Assembly: GCF_004570325.1 (NCBI RefSeq) | Contig: NZ_SPQO01000001.1 | Span: forward strand, 124,001 to 188,000 | Reading direction: 5' to 3' | DNA length: 64,000 nt | DNA from: Mycobacterium sp. PS03-16 | GTDB taxonomy: Bacteria > Actinomycetota > Actinomycetes > Mycobacteriales > Mycobacteriaceae | Part shown: in pieces, positions 17,255-26,472 of the stretch | How the letters are laid out: each line of letters starts with the position of its first letter | Numbering within the stretch: the first letter of the stretch is position 1 | Made by a program: the position numbers and the translations under genes | Notes under the pieces: model-generated | Told to the model about the DNA's origin: nothing | Seen by the model: the letters and a program-made list of their open reading frames with translations, nothing else | The model's database searches: none

Positions 17255-18505
17255 ATGGCCGCGTTGAGAACGGGGGACGGGCTCGTCGACGTCGTGGTGA
17301 CCGCGGTCGCGTCGACCACCGCCCTGGCACCGGACGCCGAACAGACCTGGCAGCAGCTGCTCGACGGGCGCAGCGGGATCCGCGAACTCGACTCCTGGTT
17401 CGTCCACCAGCTGGACTCCCCGGTGCGGGTGGGCGGGCAGCTCGTCGAGGATTTCGACGAGCACCTCAACCGGGTGGAGCTGCGCCGGCTGTCCTACATG
17501 CAGAAGATGTCGACGGTGCTGGGCCGCCGCCTGTGGGAGGCCGCCGGTGCGCCGGAGGTGGACCTGCGGCGGCTGATGGTGTCGATCGGGCTCGCGCTGG
17601 GCTCCACCGAGGAGATCCCCGCGCAGTACGACGCGTGGCGGTCGAAGGGTCTGCGCGCGGTGTCGCCGCTGGCGGTGCAGATGTACATGCCCAACGCACC
17701 CGCCGCCGCGGTCGGGCTGGACCGGCAGGCCCGCGCCGGGATCAGCTCGCCGGTGATGGGCGACGCGTCGGGCGCGGCGGCGATCGCCCAGGCGTGGCGG
17801 CAGCTGGTGCTCGGGGAGGCCGACATCGCGATCTGCGGTGGGGTGGAGACGAAGATCGAGGCGGTGCCGGTGGCGGCGTTCACCGGCATGGGGGTGCTGT
17901 CGACCAGCCACGAGCCGCCCGCGCGGGCGTGCCGCCCGTTCGACAAGGACCGCGACGGCATGGTGTTCGGTGAGGGCGCCGGGCTCATGCTGATCGAGAC
18001 CGCCGACCACGCCAAGGCCCGCGGGGCGACGATCCTCGGCCGGGTGATGGGCGCGGCGATCACCTCGGACGGGTACGACCCGGTCGAACCGGATCCGAGC
18101 GGCGTTCCCGCCGGTGACGCGATGACGCATGCGATCGAGCTGGCCGGCCTGGCGCCGTCGGACATCGACCACGTCAACGCGCACGCCACCGGCACCGTGT
18201 TCGGCGATGTCGCCGAGGCCCGCGCGATCCGGCACGCGCTGGGCGGGCACACTCCGGCGGTGTACGCGCCGAAAGCGGCGCTGGGCCATTCGCTCGGTGC
18301 GGCAGGCGCGGTCGAGGCGGTGCTGACCGTGCAGGCGCTGCGCGACGGGGTGGTGCCGCCGACGCTGAACCTGCAGACGCTGGACCCCGATGTCGATCTC
18401 GACGTGGTGACCGGCGCCCCGCGGCGCGGCGACTACCGCTACGCGGTGAGCAACTCGTTCGCGCTCGGCGGCTACAACGTCGCGTTGGTGTTCGGCGCGG
18501 CGTGA
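17255..18505 (+). CDS. KasA/KasB-like beta-ketoacyl synthase lacking the catalytic cysteine
   Basis: A 416-residue member of the mycobacterial KasA/KasB group, from ATG 17255. Shared landmarks include YMQKMSTVLGRRLWE, GGVETKIEAVPVAAF, FDKDRDGMVFGEGAG, the histidine in HVNAHATGT, and the lysine and second histidine in PKAALGHSLGA. In KasA and KasB the nucleophile lies in a VSACASG-type motif; here it reads PVMGDASGAAA, so residue 170 is Asp (GAC at 17762-17764) in place of Cys. Such a protein should not form the acyl-thioester needed for condensation. It may act as a decarboxylase, a chain-length partner or a regulator of a real Kas enzyme. It is followed by a short hairpin terminator, so it is probably transcribed alone. 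Confidence 0.9.
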   Translation: MAALRTGDGLVDVVVTAVASTTALAPDAEQTWQQLLDGRSGIRELDSWFVHQLDSPVRVGGQLVEDFDEHLNRVELRRLSYMQKMSTVLGRRLWEAAGAPEVDLRRLMVSIGLALGSTEEIPAQYDAWRSKGLRAVSPLAVQMYMPNAPAAAVGLDRQARAGISSPVMGDASGAAAIAQAWRQLVLGEADIAICGGVETKIEAVPVAAFTGMGVLSTSHEPPARACRPFDKDRDGMVFGEGAGLMLIETADHAKARGATILGRVMGAAITSDGYDPVEPDPSGVPAGDAMTHAIELAGLAPSDIDHVNAHATGTVFGDVAEARAIRHALGGHTPAVYAPKAALGHSLGAAGAVEAVLTVQALRDGVVPPTLNLQTLDPDVDLDVVTGAPRRGDYRYAVSNSFALGGYNVALVFGAA

Positions 18506-18506
18506 C

Positions 18507-18533
18507 CAACCGCCCCGCATAAGCGGGGTTGTC
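18507..18533 (+). terminator. Hairpin terminator after the ketoacyl synthase
   Basis: CCCCGC (18513-18518) and GCGGGG (18523-18528) flank an ATAA loop, with extra CAA/TTG pairing outside and TTGTCT following. It begins a few bases after the stop at 18505 and only just before the next gene. Confidence 0.6.
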
Positions 18534-18538
18534 TCCGT

Positions 18539-20797
18539 ATGTTCGGGTGGATGTCAGTGATCGACATGGCCCTTCTGCCGCTCCGCCTCGCGCGCAAGGT
18601 GGCCGACGCCGTCCTCGGCGCGGTCGCGCCGACGCCGCCCGACGAACCCGAACGCATCCTCGTCGACGGGATGCCCGAGGGGGTGCCGCCCGCCGCGCTG
18701 CGCCGGGAGTCGCCGCTTCCCGTCCCCCGGACATGGCCGTTCGGTGAGCAGTTCCCCCGCACCTGCGGCACCGGACGATTCGCCGACGGGGCGCTGTTCT
18801 GGACCGACTTCCTCTACGACGACCACGGCGCCGCGGGACTGCCGGTCAGCCTGCCCACGGGCGGCGCGCCGGCCCGCGGCACGTACGTCTACCCCGACGG
18901 GCCCGCCGCCCGCAACGGCGCCGACATCTTCCGTGTCGCGATCGGCCTGACCGACACCGACACCTGGTGGCGTGTCGACTGGAACACCCTGCTGGACAGC
19001 GGCATTCCGATCGCGATGTTCACCTTCGACACCGATCGCGGGACGGCGCCCACCAACGACTGGCCGGCCAACGCGGGGATCCGCTCGGCCGGCATCGACC
19101 TGGCGTTGGTCATGTCGGGTGCCGCGGCCACGCTGATCGACCTCATCACCGGTACGCGCACGCCCGTCGAGCACCGCGTCGACATGACGTCGCGGACCTT
19201 CCTGGCGAAGATGCCACGCGCCCTGGTCGATCCCACCGGCACGTGGACGGTGCGGCTGGCCGCCGGGCTGGCCGACGAGAACGGCGACGAGTTCGACGAG
19301 GTGCCGTTCGTGCGGGGCGCGGGCCCCGGCCAGCCGAACGTCTACAACCTCGCGTTCCGCACCCGCGATCAGGAGAAGGTGCGGTTCAACTTCTGGTCGG
19401 ATCAGGCGCAGGCGGACGCGCTCGCCGACGGCGACGTCTCCCAGTTCTCGCTGGCGGTGCCGTGGGACCAGCTCGCCGACCGCATCACCACCGACGAGCC
19501 GCTCGTGACGGGGGTGTCCACCCGCTGGTACCACTCCTCGATCGAACTGGGCCAGGGGGTGGAAAGCGGCAACATCCTCGACACCCGCCCGCAGTTCCTC
19601 GGCCGGGTGCAGCCGTACTCGGTCTGCCTGCCCGCCACGTACGCGCCCGGCCGGCGGCTGCCGCTGACCCTGATGCTGCACTCGCTGGCGCTGGGCCAGA
19701 ACCAGTACGCCGCATTCGACCCCAAGCTGCTGGCCGAGATCTGCGACGGGCGCGACTCGGTGGTGGTGACCCCGCTGGCGCGGGGACCGGCCTGCTGGTA
19801 CTTCGACGAGGGCGAGCTCGATGTGTGGGAGGTGTTCGCGCGCGCCGTCGAGGCTTTCGACGTCGACCCGAATCGCACCGTGATCGCGGGCTATTCGATG
19901 GGCGGGTACGGCACCTACAAGTTGGGACTGACGTATCCGGAGGTGTTCGCCCAGGCGGTCGTGCTGGCCGGCCCGCCGACGTGCGGGGTGCGGCTGGTCA
20001 AGGGCGTCGAGGCGCCCGCCGACTTCGACCCGACGTCGCACTGCGCGCAGGAGGGGGACACCTGGCCGCTGCTCGAGAACGCTCGCTGGCTGCCGTTCGT
20101 GGTCGCGCACGGCTGGCTGGACCAGCTGGTGCCGTTCCCGGGGATCGTGCAGCAGATGTTCCGGCTCGACAAATTCGGGTTCCGGTACCGGTTGGCCAAC
20201 TACCCCGCCGAAGACCACGTGGCATTCCTGCTCAAAGACGACTTCGACGACCCGGTCGCTCACATGGGCACCGGCCCGCGGCAGTCCGATCCGGGCCACA
20301 TCACGTTCACCTGGTACCCGCAGCTGGTGCGCGACGACCTCGGTATCGGGCCGCACCGGGTGTGGTGGATCTCCGAGCTGGTCGCCGCCGCGGAGGTGAC
20401 GCGGACGCGGGGTGCGGTCGCGAGAGTCGACGCGCGGTCCGAGGCGCGGCCGGATCGGACGCGGACGGTCAAGCGGCGCACGGGTTTCATCACCGACTTC
20501 GACCCGACACCGGGGCTGTACACCGAGCTGGTCTGGCAGTTGGGCGCGCCCGTCGCCCCGATCCCGCGGCTCGACCTCGAGTTGTCCGGGGTGGCGAGCC
20601 TGGCGGTCGACGTCGTCCGCTGTGGTCTGGTCGACCGCCTGCCGTCGGCGATCGACGTCGCTACCGACCATGCCGTGCGGATCCGGCTCGCCTCGCTGCC
20701 GCCGGGGACGACGGTCGAGCTGGACGGGTCTCCGGCGGGCGCGGTCGTCGAGGTGCCGGTCGGCCGGTACCGGATCACGCTGGCCCGCGCCGCCTGA
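18539..20797 (+). CDS. Large alpha/beta-hydrolase (PHB-depolymerase/esterase-like) protein
   Basis: A protein of 752 residues from ATG 18539; ATG 18551 is the other candidate start. Residues about 50-330 form a beta-rich domain (FWTDFLYDDHGAAGLP, MFTFDTDRGTAPTNDWPAN). The catalytic domain follows from about 355: PYSVCLPATYAPGRRLPLTLMLHSLALG, then the nucleophile elbow GYSMGGYG with Ser near residue 453, and a late His in YPAEDHVAFLL. This layout resembles extracellular esterases of the PHB depolymerase/prolyl peptidase type. No clear signal peptide was seen; the start has only an amphipathic helix (ALLPLRLARKVADAVLGAV). Residues after about 650 are a small beta domain. The substrate is unknown. 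It ends 86 bp before the membrane-protein operon. Confidence 0.75.
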   Translation: MFGWMSVIDMALLPLRLARKVADAVLGAVAPTPPDEPERILVDGMPEGVPPAALRRESPLPVPRTWPFGEQFPRTCGTGRFADGALFWTDFLYDDHGAAGLPVSLPTGGAPARGTYVYPDGPAARNGADIFRVAIGLTDTDTWWRVDWNTLLDSGIPIAMFTFDTDRGTAPTNDWPANAGIRSAGIDLALVMSGAAATLIDLITGTRTPVEHRVDMTSRTFLAKMPRALVDPTGTWTVRLAAGLADENGDEFDEVPFVRGAGPGQPNVYNLAFRTRDQEKVRFNFWSDQAQADALADGDVSQFSLAVPWDQLADRITTDEPLVTGVSTRWYHSSIELGQGVESGNILDTRPQFLGRVQPYSVCLPATYAPGRRLPLTLMLHSLALGQNQYAAFDPKLLAEICDGRDSVVVTPLARGPACWYFDEGELDVWEVFARAVEAFDVDPNRTVIAGYSMGGYGTYKLGLTYPEVFAQAVVLAGPPTCGVRLVKGVEAPADFDPTSHCAQEGDTWPLLENARWLPFVVAHGWLDQLVPFPGIVQQMFRLDKFGFRYRLANYPAEDHVAFLLKDDFDDPVAHMGTGPRQSDPGHITFTWYPQLVRDDLGIGPHRVWWISELVAAAEVTRTRGAVARVDARSEARPDRTRTVKRRTGFITDFDPTPGLYTELVWQLGAPVAPIPRLDLELSGVASLAVDVVRCGLVDRLPSAIDVATDHAVRIRLASLPPGTTVELDGSPAGAVVEVPVGRYRITLARAA

Positions 20798-20883
20798 CGA
20801 ACAGAACCCGGCAATTTCGCCGGTCCGACGCGGACCCCTCCCGTCCGACGATGGCGGCATCACATCGTTGCGAAGGAGGAACA

Positions 20884-21333
20884 ATGCATCGCACCGTCCG
20901 GCTGTTGCTCTGCTGGTTCACCGTCTACTTCATCAGCACCGGGGTCTGGCAGCAGGCCGCTCCCCGCTCGTTCTACGACCACTTCCCGGGGTTCGGGATG
21001 CACTGGGTCGACATCGACGGCCCCTACAACGAACACCTGTTGCGTGACGTCGGCCAGTTCAACCTGGCCTTCGGGGTGCTGGCGCTGACGGCCCTGCTCA
21101 TCGGGGGCGTGTGGCTGGCCCGCGTGACGGGGATGGTCGCCGTCGTCGCGGCCGTGCCGCATCAGATCTACCACTCCTCCCACCTCGACGTCCTGCCGAA
21201 TCTGGCCGAGCAGGTGCTGCAGACGACCACACTGTCGTTCGTGTCGATCACCGCGATCGCGCTGACGGTCCTGGCGTTCCGGATGCCGGTGCCCCAGCAC
21301 GAGGCCGCGCCGGTGTATGCGGGCCGGCCGTGA
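20884..21333 (+). CDS. Four-helix membrane protein, first gene of a three-gene operon
   Basis: A 149-residue protein with an excellent AAGGAGGA ribosome-binding site before ATG 20884. It has about four hydrophobic segments (VRLLLCWFTVYFISTGVW, LAFGVLALTALLIGGVWLA, MVAVVAAVPHQIYHSSHL, SFVSITAIALTVLAF). The conserved-looking PHQIYHSSH and FYDHFPGFGMHW segments might bind metal or a cofactor. I do not recognise a named family. Its stop overlaps the GTG start of the next gene by four bases, so the two are translationally coupled. Confidence 0.72.
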   Translation: MHRTVRLLLCWFTVYFISTGVWQQAAPRSFYDHFPGFGMHWVDIDGPYNEHLLRDVGQFNLAFGVLALTALLIGGVWLARVTGMVAVVAAVPHQIYHSSHLDVLPNLAEQVLQTTTLSFVSITAIALTVLAFRMPVPQHEAAPVYAGRP

Positions 21334-21842
21334 CCGCCGCCGACGTCCTCGAGTGGGTGTGGCAGCGGCACCACAACGTGCTCAGCTGGTACATCCGGCC
21401 GCTGTTCCTGGTGCCGCTGGCCTGGTTCGCCTACCGGCGCAGCGGCGCCGGTATCGCGGGCACGCTGATCGCATTGGCCACCAGCATGTTCTGGTTCCCG
21501 GCACCGGTCACGGTCGACCCCGAGGTGGCGGAGTTCCTCGCCTTCGAGCGGGACTGGCTGACGGGCGACTGGACGCCGGCGAAGATCGCGCTGACGTCGC
21601 TCGTGCCCGCCAGCCTGGCCGCGTTCTGCCTGGCGTTCTGGCGCCGCTCGCTGCTGTGGGGCGCCGTGCTGCTCAACGTGATGGCCATCGGGAAGCTGGC
21701 CTGGGGGGTGTTGGCCGGCTCCGGCACGGGCTGGGCGATGACCGTGCCCGCGCTGGGTGGGCTGCTGCTCGGCGACATCGCCGTGATCGCTGCCATACGG
21801 TATCGCCGAAGCCTTCGGCATCCGGAGAGGACAGTCCCATGA
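21330..21842 (+). CDS. Multi-pass membrane protein, second gene of the operon
   Basis: A 170-residue protein starting at GTG 21330 inside the stop of the previous gene and overlapping the ATG of the next (ATGA). It shows four to five hydrophobic helices: WYIRPLFLVPLAWFAY, GIAGTLIALATSMFWFPAP, IALTSLVPASLAAFCLAFW, LLWGAVLLNVMAIGKLAWG and MTVPALGGLLLGDIAVIAAI. No catalytic motif is obvious and the family is not known to me. The overlap on both sides implies a shared function with its neighbours. Confidence 0.7.
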   Translation: MTAADVLEWVWQRHHNVLSWYIRPLFLVPLAWFAYRRSGAGIAGTLIALATSMFWFPAPVTVDPEVAEFLAFERDWLTGDWTPAKIALTSLVPASLAAFCLAFWRRSLLWGAVLLNVMAIGKLAWGVLAGSGTGWAMTVPALGGLLLGDIAVIAAIRYRRSLRHPERTVP

Positions 21843-22897
21843 CCACGCGCCGCGCCATGGTGCTCGACGACTTCGGCGGACCGGAGAAGCTGCGGCTCGC
21901 CGAGCTGCCGATGCCGGCCCTGCGCCACCCCGACGAGGTGCTGGTGCGCGTGCATGCCACCAGCGTCAACCCCATCGAGTGGAAGATGCGCAGCGGCCTG
22001 GGTGTCCCGAAACCGGTGTGGCGCCGCCTGATCGGTACACCGATGATCCTCGGTCAGGACTTCGCCGGCGAGGTGCTGGCTGCCGGCGACGACGCGGGTG
22101 GTCTCGCGCCGGGCGACGCAGTGATGGGTGCGCTGCCGGTCGCCGGCGCCTACACCACCCACCTGACCGCCCGGGTCAAGCACCGCCGCACCGCGATCAT
22201 CCGTAAACCCGACGCCGTATCGCACACCGAGGCGGCGGTGACGCCGTTCGCCGGTCTGGTGGCGTACGCGGGGCTGGTCACCTACGGCGGCCTCACCAGT
22301 CCCGGTGCCCGGGTGCTCGTCGTCGGTGCGTCCGGTGGCGTCGGGCACCTGGCCGCGCAGATGGCCAAGGCGCTGGGTGCCGACCTGGTGGCCGGGGTGT
22401 GCAGTTCCCGTAACGAGGCGTTCGCCCGCGGCTGCGGGGTCGACGAGGTGCTGCCCTACGACCGCATCCCGCTGCGCGACATCCCGAGTCACCAGCCGGA
22501 TTGGGCCCACAGCTTCGACCTGATCCTCGACTGCGTCGGTGACGACGGCTACTTCACGGTGCTGGCGCCGTGGCTGCTGAAGCCCGCCGGGCGCTTCGTC
22601 ACGGCGGCGCTGCCGTCGTCGCGGCCGGGTAGGCCCGGTGAGGACGTCGGCCTCGTCGACGGGGCGGGCTTGTTCGCCCGCATGCTGCGGCGGCGCGTCA
22701 CCGGACGCTACCGGCTGATCCCCGGCCTGTTCGGCCTCCCGGTGACCGACGGCATGCCGGCGATCGCGCGGTGGCTCGGCGACGGGTCACTCAGACCGCT
22801 CATCGCGTCGACCTATCCGCTGACAGATCTTCCCGCCGCTCACCGCGAGAGCGAGAAGGGCCGCACCGTCGGCAAGATCGCCGTCACGACGGCGTGA
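21839..22897 (+). CDS. Quinone-oxidoreductase-like NAD(P)H-dependent MDR enzyme
   Basis: A 352-residue medium-chain dehydrogenase/reductase. The N-terminal GroES-like domain has VRVHATSVNPIEWKMRSG and ILGQDFAGEVLAAG; the nucleotide-binding motif is VLVVGASGGVGHLAAQMAKALGA; there are no zinc ligands of the alcohol-dehydrogenase type, so it belongs with zeta-crystallin/quinone reductases. It would reduce a quinone or an activated double bond with NADPH. ATG 21839 overlaps the stop of the upstream membrane gene, and its own end overlaps the convergent LuxR gene by 14 bases. Confidence 0.85.
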   Translation: MTTRRAMVLDDFGGPEKLRLAELPMPALRHPDEVLVRVHATSVNPIEWKMRSGLGVPKPVWRRLIGTPMILGQDFAGEVLAAGDDAGGLAPGDAVMGALPVAGAYTTHLTARVKHRRTAIIRKPDAVSHTEAAVTPFAGLVAYAGLVTYGGLTSPGARVLVVGASGGVGHLAAQMAKALGADLVAGVCSSRNEAFARGCGVDEVLPYDRIPLRDIPSHQPDWAHSFDLILDCVGDDGYFTVLAPWLLKPAGRFVTAALPSSRPGRPGEDVGLVDGAGLFARMLRRRVTGRYRLIPGLFGLPVTDGMPAIARWLGDGSLRPLIASTYPLTDLPAAHRESEKGRTVGKIAVTTA

Positions 22898-25592
22898 CGC
22901 TGCCGGCGAGCACGCGGGACAGTTCGGTGCGTGAGGTGACGCCCAGCTTCGTATAGACGTTGCGCAGGTGAAAGTCGATGGTCCGCCGCGACAGGTAGAG
23001 CTTCGCGGCGACGTCGGAGTTGGTCAGGCCCTGGGCGACGAAGCCGGCCACCTGCGTCTCCTGCGGGGTGAGCCGGGCGAAGTCGGTGTCGTCGCGCCTG
23101 CGGACGCTGCGACCACAGGCGCGCAACTCCACCTGGGCGCGTTCGGCCCACGGGGCGGCGCCCAGCGTGTCGAAGGTGTCGAAGGCCTCCTGCAGATGGT
23201 CGCGCGCGGCCGTCCGTTTGCGTGCCCGACGCAGCGCGGCGCCGTACTCCAGTGCGGCACGCGCCCTTTCGTGCGGACGGACGGCGTTGCGGTGATGCGT
23301 CAGCGCCACGCCGTACGCGTCGAGATCCCCGTCGACCAGCCCGTGAGCGTGTGCGGCGCGGGCCTGCGCCCACGCCTGCCCGGTGGCGGTGGCGTAGGCG
23401 TCGAGCTGTGCCAGCCACTCGCGGGCGAGCGTGTCTTCGTCTGTCCGGCACGCCGTTTCGATGCGGTCGAGCGACGACCACACCATAACGACGGGATGTC
23501 GGATCTCCCGGAGGCGGTGGAACGCGGGGGCGGGCTGGTCGCGGGCGAGCTCCAGTACGCCCTGCGCCCATCGCACCCAGTCCTCGACGAAGCTCATCGG
23601 GCGGCCGGCCGCGATCGCCAGCGCCCGCTCGGCGAATCCGGTGCAGGCGTCCGCGTCGCCGCGCAGGGCGGCGTGCAGCGCCAGGCAGGCCAGTCCGTGT
23701 CCGGAGATGCCCGGCTGGCCGATGGCCTCGGCCAGCGCGACGGCCTCGGTGGCGGCCGCTTCGCCCGCGGCCCAGCGTCCGGCGAGGAGGTCGGCCAGCC
23801 CGGTGCGGGCGCCGGCGATCGGTATCACGCCGATGTCGCCGCTGTCCCGCGCCAGCGCGACGGCCTTGGCGCTGTACGTATGGGCTGCGTCGTCGTCGCC
23901 GAGGTAGAACCCGGCCCGTCCGGCGACCATGAGCAGCGGCGGTTCGGTGAGGGCTTCGGCGGCCTCGACGGCGCGGGTGAGCGCGGGCACCGCGGCGGCC
24001 GGCCGGCCCGTGAAGTGATTCGCGGTCCCCGACAGGATGTCGACGGCGAAGCGCTCGCGCACGCTGTCACCCGCGGGCAGCTCGGCGGCCAATGCCCCCA
24101 GTGAGATCACCGCGTCGGTGTCGGTGGCGTTGGAGGCCGCCTCGGCGGCGAACAGCAGCAGGTTGAGCGCCTGCGCCGGCGCGGCGGCAGCGACCTGGCC
24201 GGCGGCCTCCCGGACGGTCCGGTACGCCGCGGTCGACATCCCCGCCGCGAGCTGTGCCATACCGGCGAGGGACTGGATGTGGGCGCGGGTGGCGTCCGAC
24301 ATGGCCAGCGGCTGGGCCCGCTCGAGGACCGCGGCGGCCCGCTCGGGCTGCCCGGCGCGCCAGGCCCGTTCGGCGCTCTGGGCCAGGCGGCGGGCCTGCC
24401 CGTCGGTGTCGGGGGTCAGGTCGGCGGAGCGTTCGAAGGCGGTCGACGCGGCGGCGAACGCGCCACGCTGGTCCGCGCGGGCGGCGGCCCGAGCGAGGTC
24501 GTCGGCCAGTGCGGCATCGGGTGCGACCGCGGCCGCGGCGCGGTGCCAGGCGCGTCGATCCGGATCGGTCGCGGCGTCCAGAGCCTCGGCGAGCGCGCGG
24601 TGGACGGCTTGGCGGTCACCGAACGCGGCGCCCTGGTAGATCGCCGAGCGCACCAGCGGATGCCGGAACTCGATGTGGCCGTCGGCGACCCGCACGATGC
24701 CGGCCCGCTCCGCGGCGCCCATGGCCGAGCCGTCGACGCCGAGGGCCGACGCCGCGGCGAGGACGGTCGGCAACCGGCCGGTGTCGTCGGTGGCGGCGAC
24801 GAGCAACAGGTGGCGCGTGGGCGGCGGAAGCCGCCGAACCTGGTGCAGGAAGGCGCCTTCCACCCGCGCGGTCACCGGAAGCGGTACGGGCAGCGGCCGG
24901 CGGCCCGACAGGTGGTCGGTCTCGAGGGCGTGGGCGAGTTCGAGCAGCGCCAGCGGGTTGCCGCCGGCGGCGGTCGTGAGCTGGGTGCAGACCTCGGGGT
25001 GGACGTCGGCGCCGATCTCGGCCGCCAGCAGTTCCGCGACCGCCGCCGCATCCAGAGGTGACAGGTGCAGAGCCGGCAGATCGTCGAACGGCAGGTCGGC
25101 CGCACCGTCGCGGACCGTCAGGGCCATCGCGACCGGTTCGGCGTCGAGGCGGCGCCCGACGAACGCCAGCGCCTGAGCCGACGCCGAGTCCAGCCAGTGC
25201 GCGTCATCGACGGTGACCAGCGCCGGCGCCGCCTCGCCGAGCAGGTTGAGCACCGCCAGCGAGATGAGGAAGCGATCATCGGGGTCGCCGGACTCCATCC
25301 CGAAGGCGCGGCGCACGGCGCGGCCCTGCGGTTCGGGCAGCCGGTCGATCCGGTCCAGTACGGGCCGCAGCAGGCGGTGCAGGGCCGCGAACGGCAGGTC
25401 GGCTTCGGGTTCGACGCCGCGGGTGCGTAGGACCGTGAATCCGGCCTGAGCCTCCGTGATGGCCTCCTGCAGCAGGGCCGACTTCCCGACGCCCGCCTCA
25501 CCGCGGATGACCACCACGCGGCCGACGCCGCGGTGGGCGTCGCTGAACACCGACTTCAGGTGTCGCAGTTCTCGTTCGCGGCCGGCCAGCAC
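22884..25592 (-). CDS. Large LuxR-type ATPase regulator (LAL), third and distinct copy
   Basis: A regulator of about 902 residues from GTG 25592 (VLAGRERELRHLKSVF). No strong ribosome-binding site is present, and the frame is open back to 25721, inside the preceding gene. It has the AAA-16 type ATPase with Walker A GEAGVGKSALLQ and LVTVDDAHWLDSASAQAL, a long Ala-rich helical region, and a C-terminal LuxR helix-turn-helix (LTPQETQVAGFVAQGLTN, then SRRTIDFHLRNVYTKLGV). It belongs to a different LAL subgroup from the two copies at 2.6-12.3 kb. It follows the NmrA-like gene by 22 bp and may share its transcript. Confidence 0.83.
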   Translation of the reverse strand: MLAGRERELRHLKSVFSDAHRGVGRVVVIRGEAGVGKSALLQEAITEAQAGFTVLRTRGVEPEADLPFAALHRLLRPVLDRIDRLPEPQGRAVRRAFGMESGDPDDRFLISLAVLNLLGEAAPALVTVDDAHWLDSASAQALAFVGRRLDAEPVAMALTVRDGAADLPFDDLPALHLSPLDAAAVAELLAAEIGADVHPEVCTQLTTAAGGNPLALLELAHALETDHLSGRRPLPVPLPVTARVEGAFLHQVRRLPPPTRHLLLVAATDDTGRLPTVLAAASALGVDGSAMGAAERAGIVRVADGHIEFRHPLVRSAIYQGAAFGDRQAVHRALAEALDAATDPDRRAWHRAAAAVAPDAALADDLARAAARADQRGAFAAASTAFERSADLTPDTDGQARRLAQSAERAWRAGQPERAAAVLERAQPLAMSDATRAHIQSLAGMAQLAAGMSTAAYRTVREAAGQVAAAAPAQALNLLLFAAEAASNATDTDAVISLGALAAELPAGDSVRERFAVDILSGTANHFTGRPAAAVPALTRAVEAAEALTEPPLLMVAGRAGFYLGDDDAAHTYSAKAVALARDSGDIGVIPIAGARTGLADLLAGRWAAGEAAATEAVALAEAIGQPGISGHGLACLALHAALRGDADACTGFAERALAIAAGRPMSFVEDWVRWAQGVLELARDQPAPAFHRLREIRHPVVMVWSSLDRIETACRTDEDTLAREWLAQLDAYATATGQAWAQARAAHAHGLVDGDLDAYGVALTHHRNAVRPHERARAALEYGAALRRARKRTAARDHLQEAFDTFDTLGAAPWAERAQVELRACGRSVRRRDDTDFARLTPQETQVAGFVAQGLTNSDVAAKLYLSRRTIDFHLRNVYTKLGVTSRTELSRVLAGSVTPS

Positions 25593-25614
25593 GACCCGAT
25601 CGTAGGACCGGCGG

Positions 25615-26382
25615 TCATGCCACCGGCGTCTGGGCGCGTTCGGCGAGGAACTCGGCGAAGGTGCGGCCTGCCGTCGGTCGGGCCGTCGCGGCGCCGTCCC
25701 GCCATGCCGCCGAGAAGGCACCCGGCACCGGCACGGTCACGATCCGCGTCCGGCGGCCCGCAGCGGCCCGCAGCCGGCGGACGGCCTCGGCCCACGTCAT
25801 CTCCTGCGGTCCGGCGAGGTCGGGGAGCCGGCCTGCGGGCCCGGCGTCGACGGCGTCGGCGAGGTGGGCGGCGACGACGCCGATGTCGACGGGCTGGATC
25901 CGCCAGCCGCGGGGCGCGACCGTCACCGGGAGCTTGGCCAGTACGCCCAGGGTGTCGGCGGTGAACTCGTGGAACTGGCTGGCCCGCAGGATCGTGTACG
26001 GGATGCCGGACTGTTCGATGAGCTGCTCGACCTCGATCTTGGCGCGGTAGTAGCCCAGCGGGATGCGGTCGGCGCCGACGATGGAGATGTAGACGAGGTG
26101 ACGCACACCGGCCCGCACGGCGGCGGTGAGCAGGTGCCGTGTGCCCTCGACGTCGACCTGCTGCGGGCGCTTCGGATCCGAGGCGAGGTGGACGACGGTG
26201 TCCACGCCGGCCAGCGCGTCGGCCAGGCCGGCCCCGGTGCCGAGGTCGCCGGCGACCACGTCGGCGTGATCGTGCGGGCGGCGGGTGCGGCTGAGGATCC
26301 GCACGCGGTGGCCCCTGCCGGCCAGCTGGGCGACGACGTCGCTGCCGAGGAGGCCCGTGCCGCCGGTGACCAGGATGTTCAT
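25615..26382 (-). CDS. NmrA/SDR-like NAD(P)-binding protein
   Basis: A 255-residue atypical short-chain dehydrogenase. ATG 26382 has GAAGGAG at good spacing and opens directly with the nucleotide-binding motif MNILVTGGTGLLGSDVVAQL. Later landmarks are VDTVVHLASDPKR, VEGTRHLLTAAVRAGV and LGYYRAKIEVEQLIEQSG, where Tyr and Lys sit in a YxxxK arrangement. Members act as oxidoreductases or as redox-sensing NAD(P) binders. It lies directly upstream of the third LuxR regulator, which may control or be controlled with it. Confidence 0.82.
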   Translation of the reverse strand: MNILVTGGTGLLGSDVVAQLAGRGHRVRILSRTRRPHDHADVVAGDLGTGAGLADALAGVDTVVHLASDPKRPQQVDVEGTRHLLTAAVRAGVRHLVYISIVGADRIPLGYYRAKIEVEQLIEQSGIPYTILRASQFHEFTADTLGVLAKLPVTVAPRGWRIQPVDIGVVAAHLADAVDAGPAGRLPDLAGPQEMTWAEAVRRLRAAAGRRTRIVTVPVPGAFSAAWRDGAATARPTAGRTFAEFLAERAQTPVA

Positions 26383-26472
26383 GTCCGCTCCTTCGCTTCG
26401 TGTCGTGCGTACAGGAACGAAGCTAGGGCCGGGCGGTTGCCGGGGCACCGGCACAATTGCCGGGTTTTGCGC

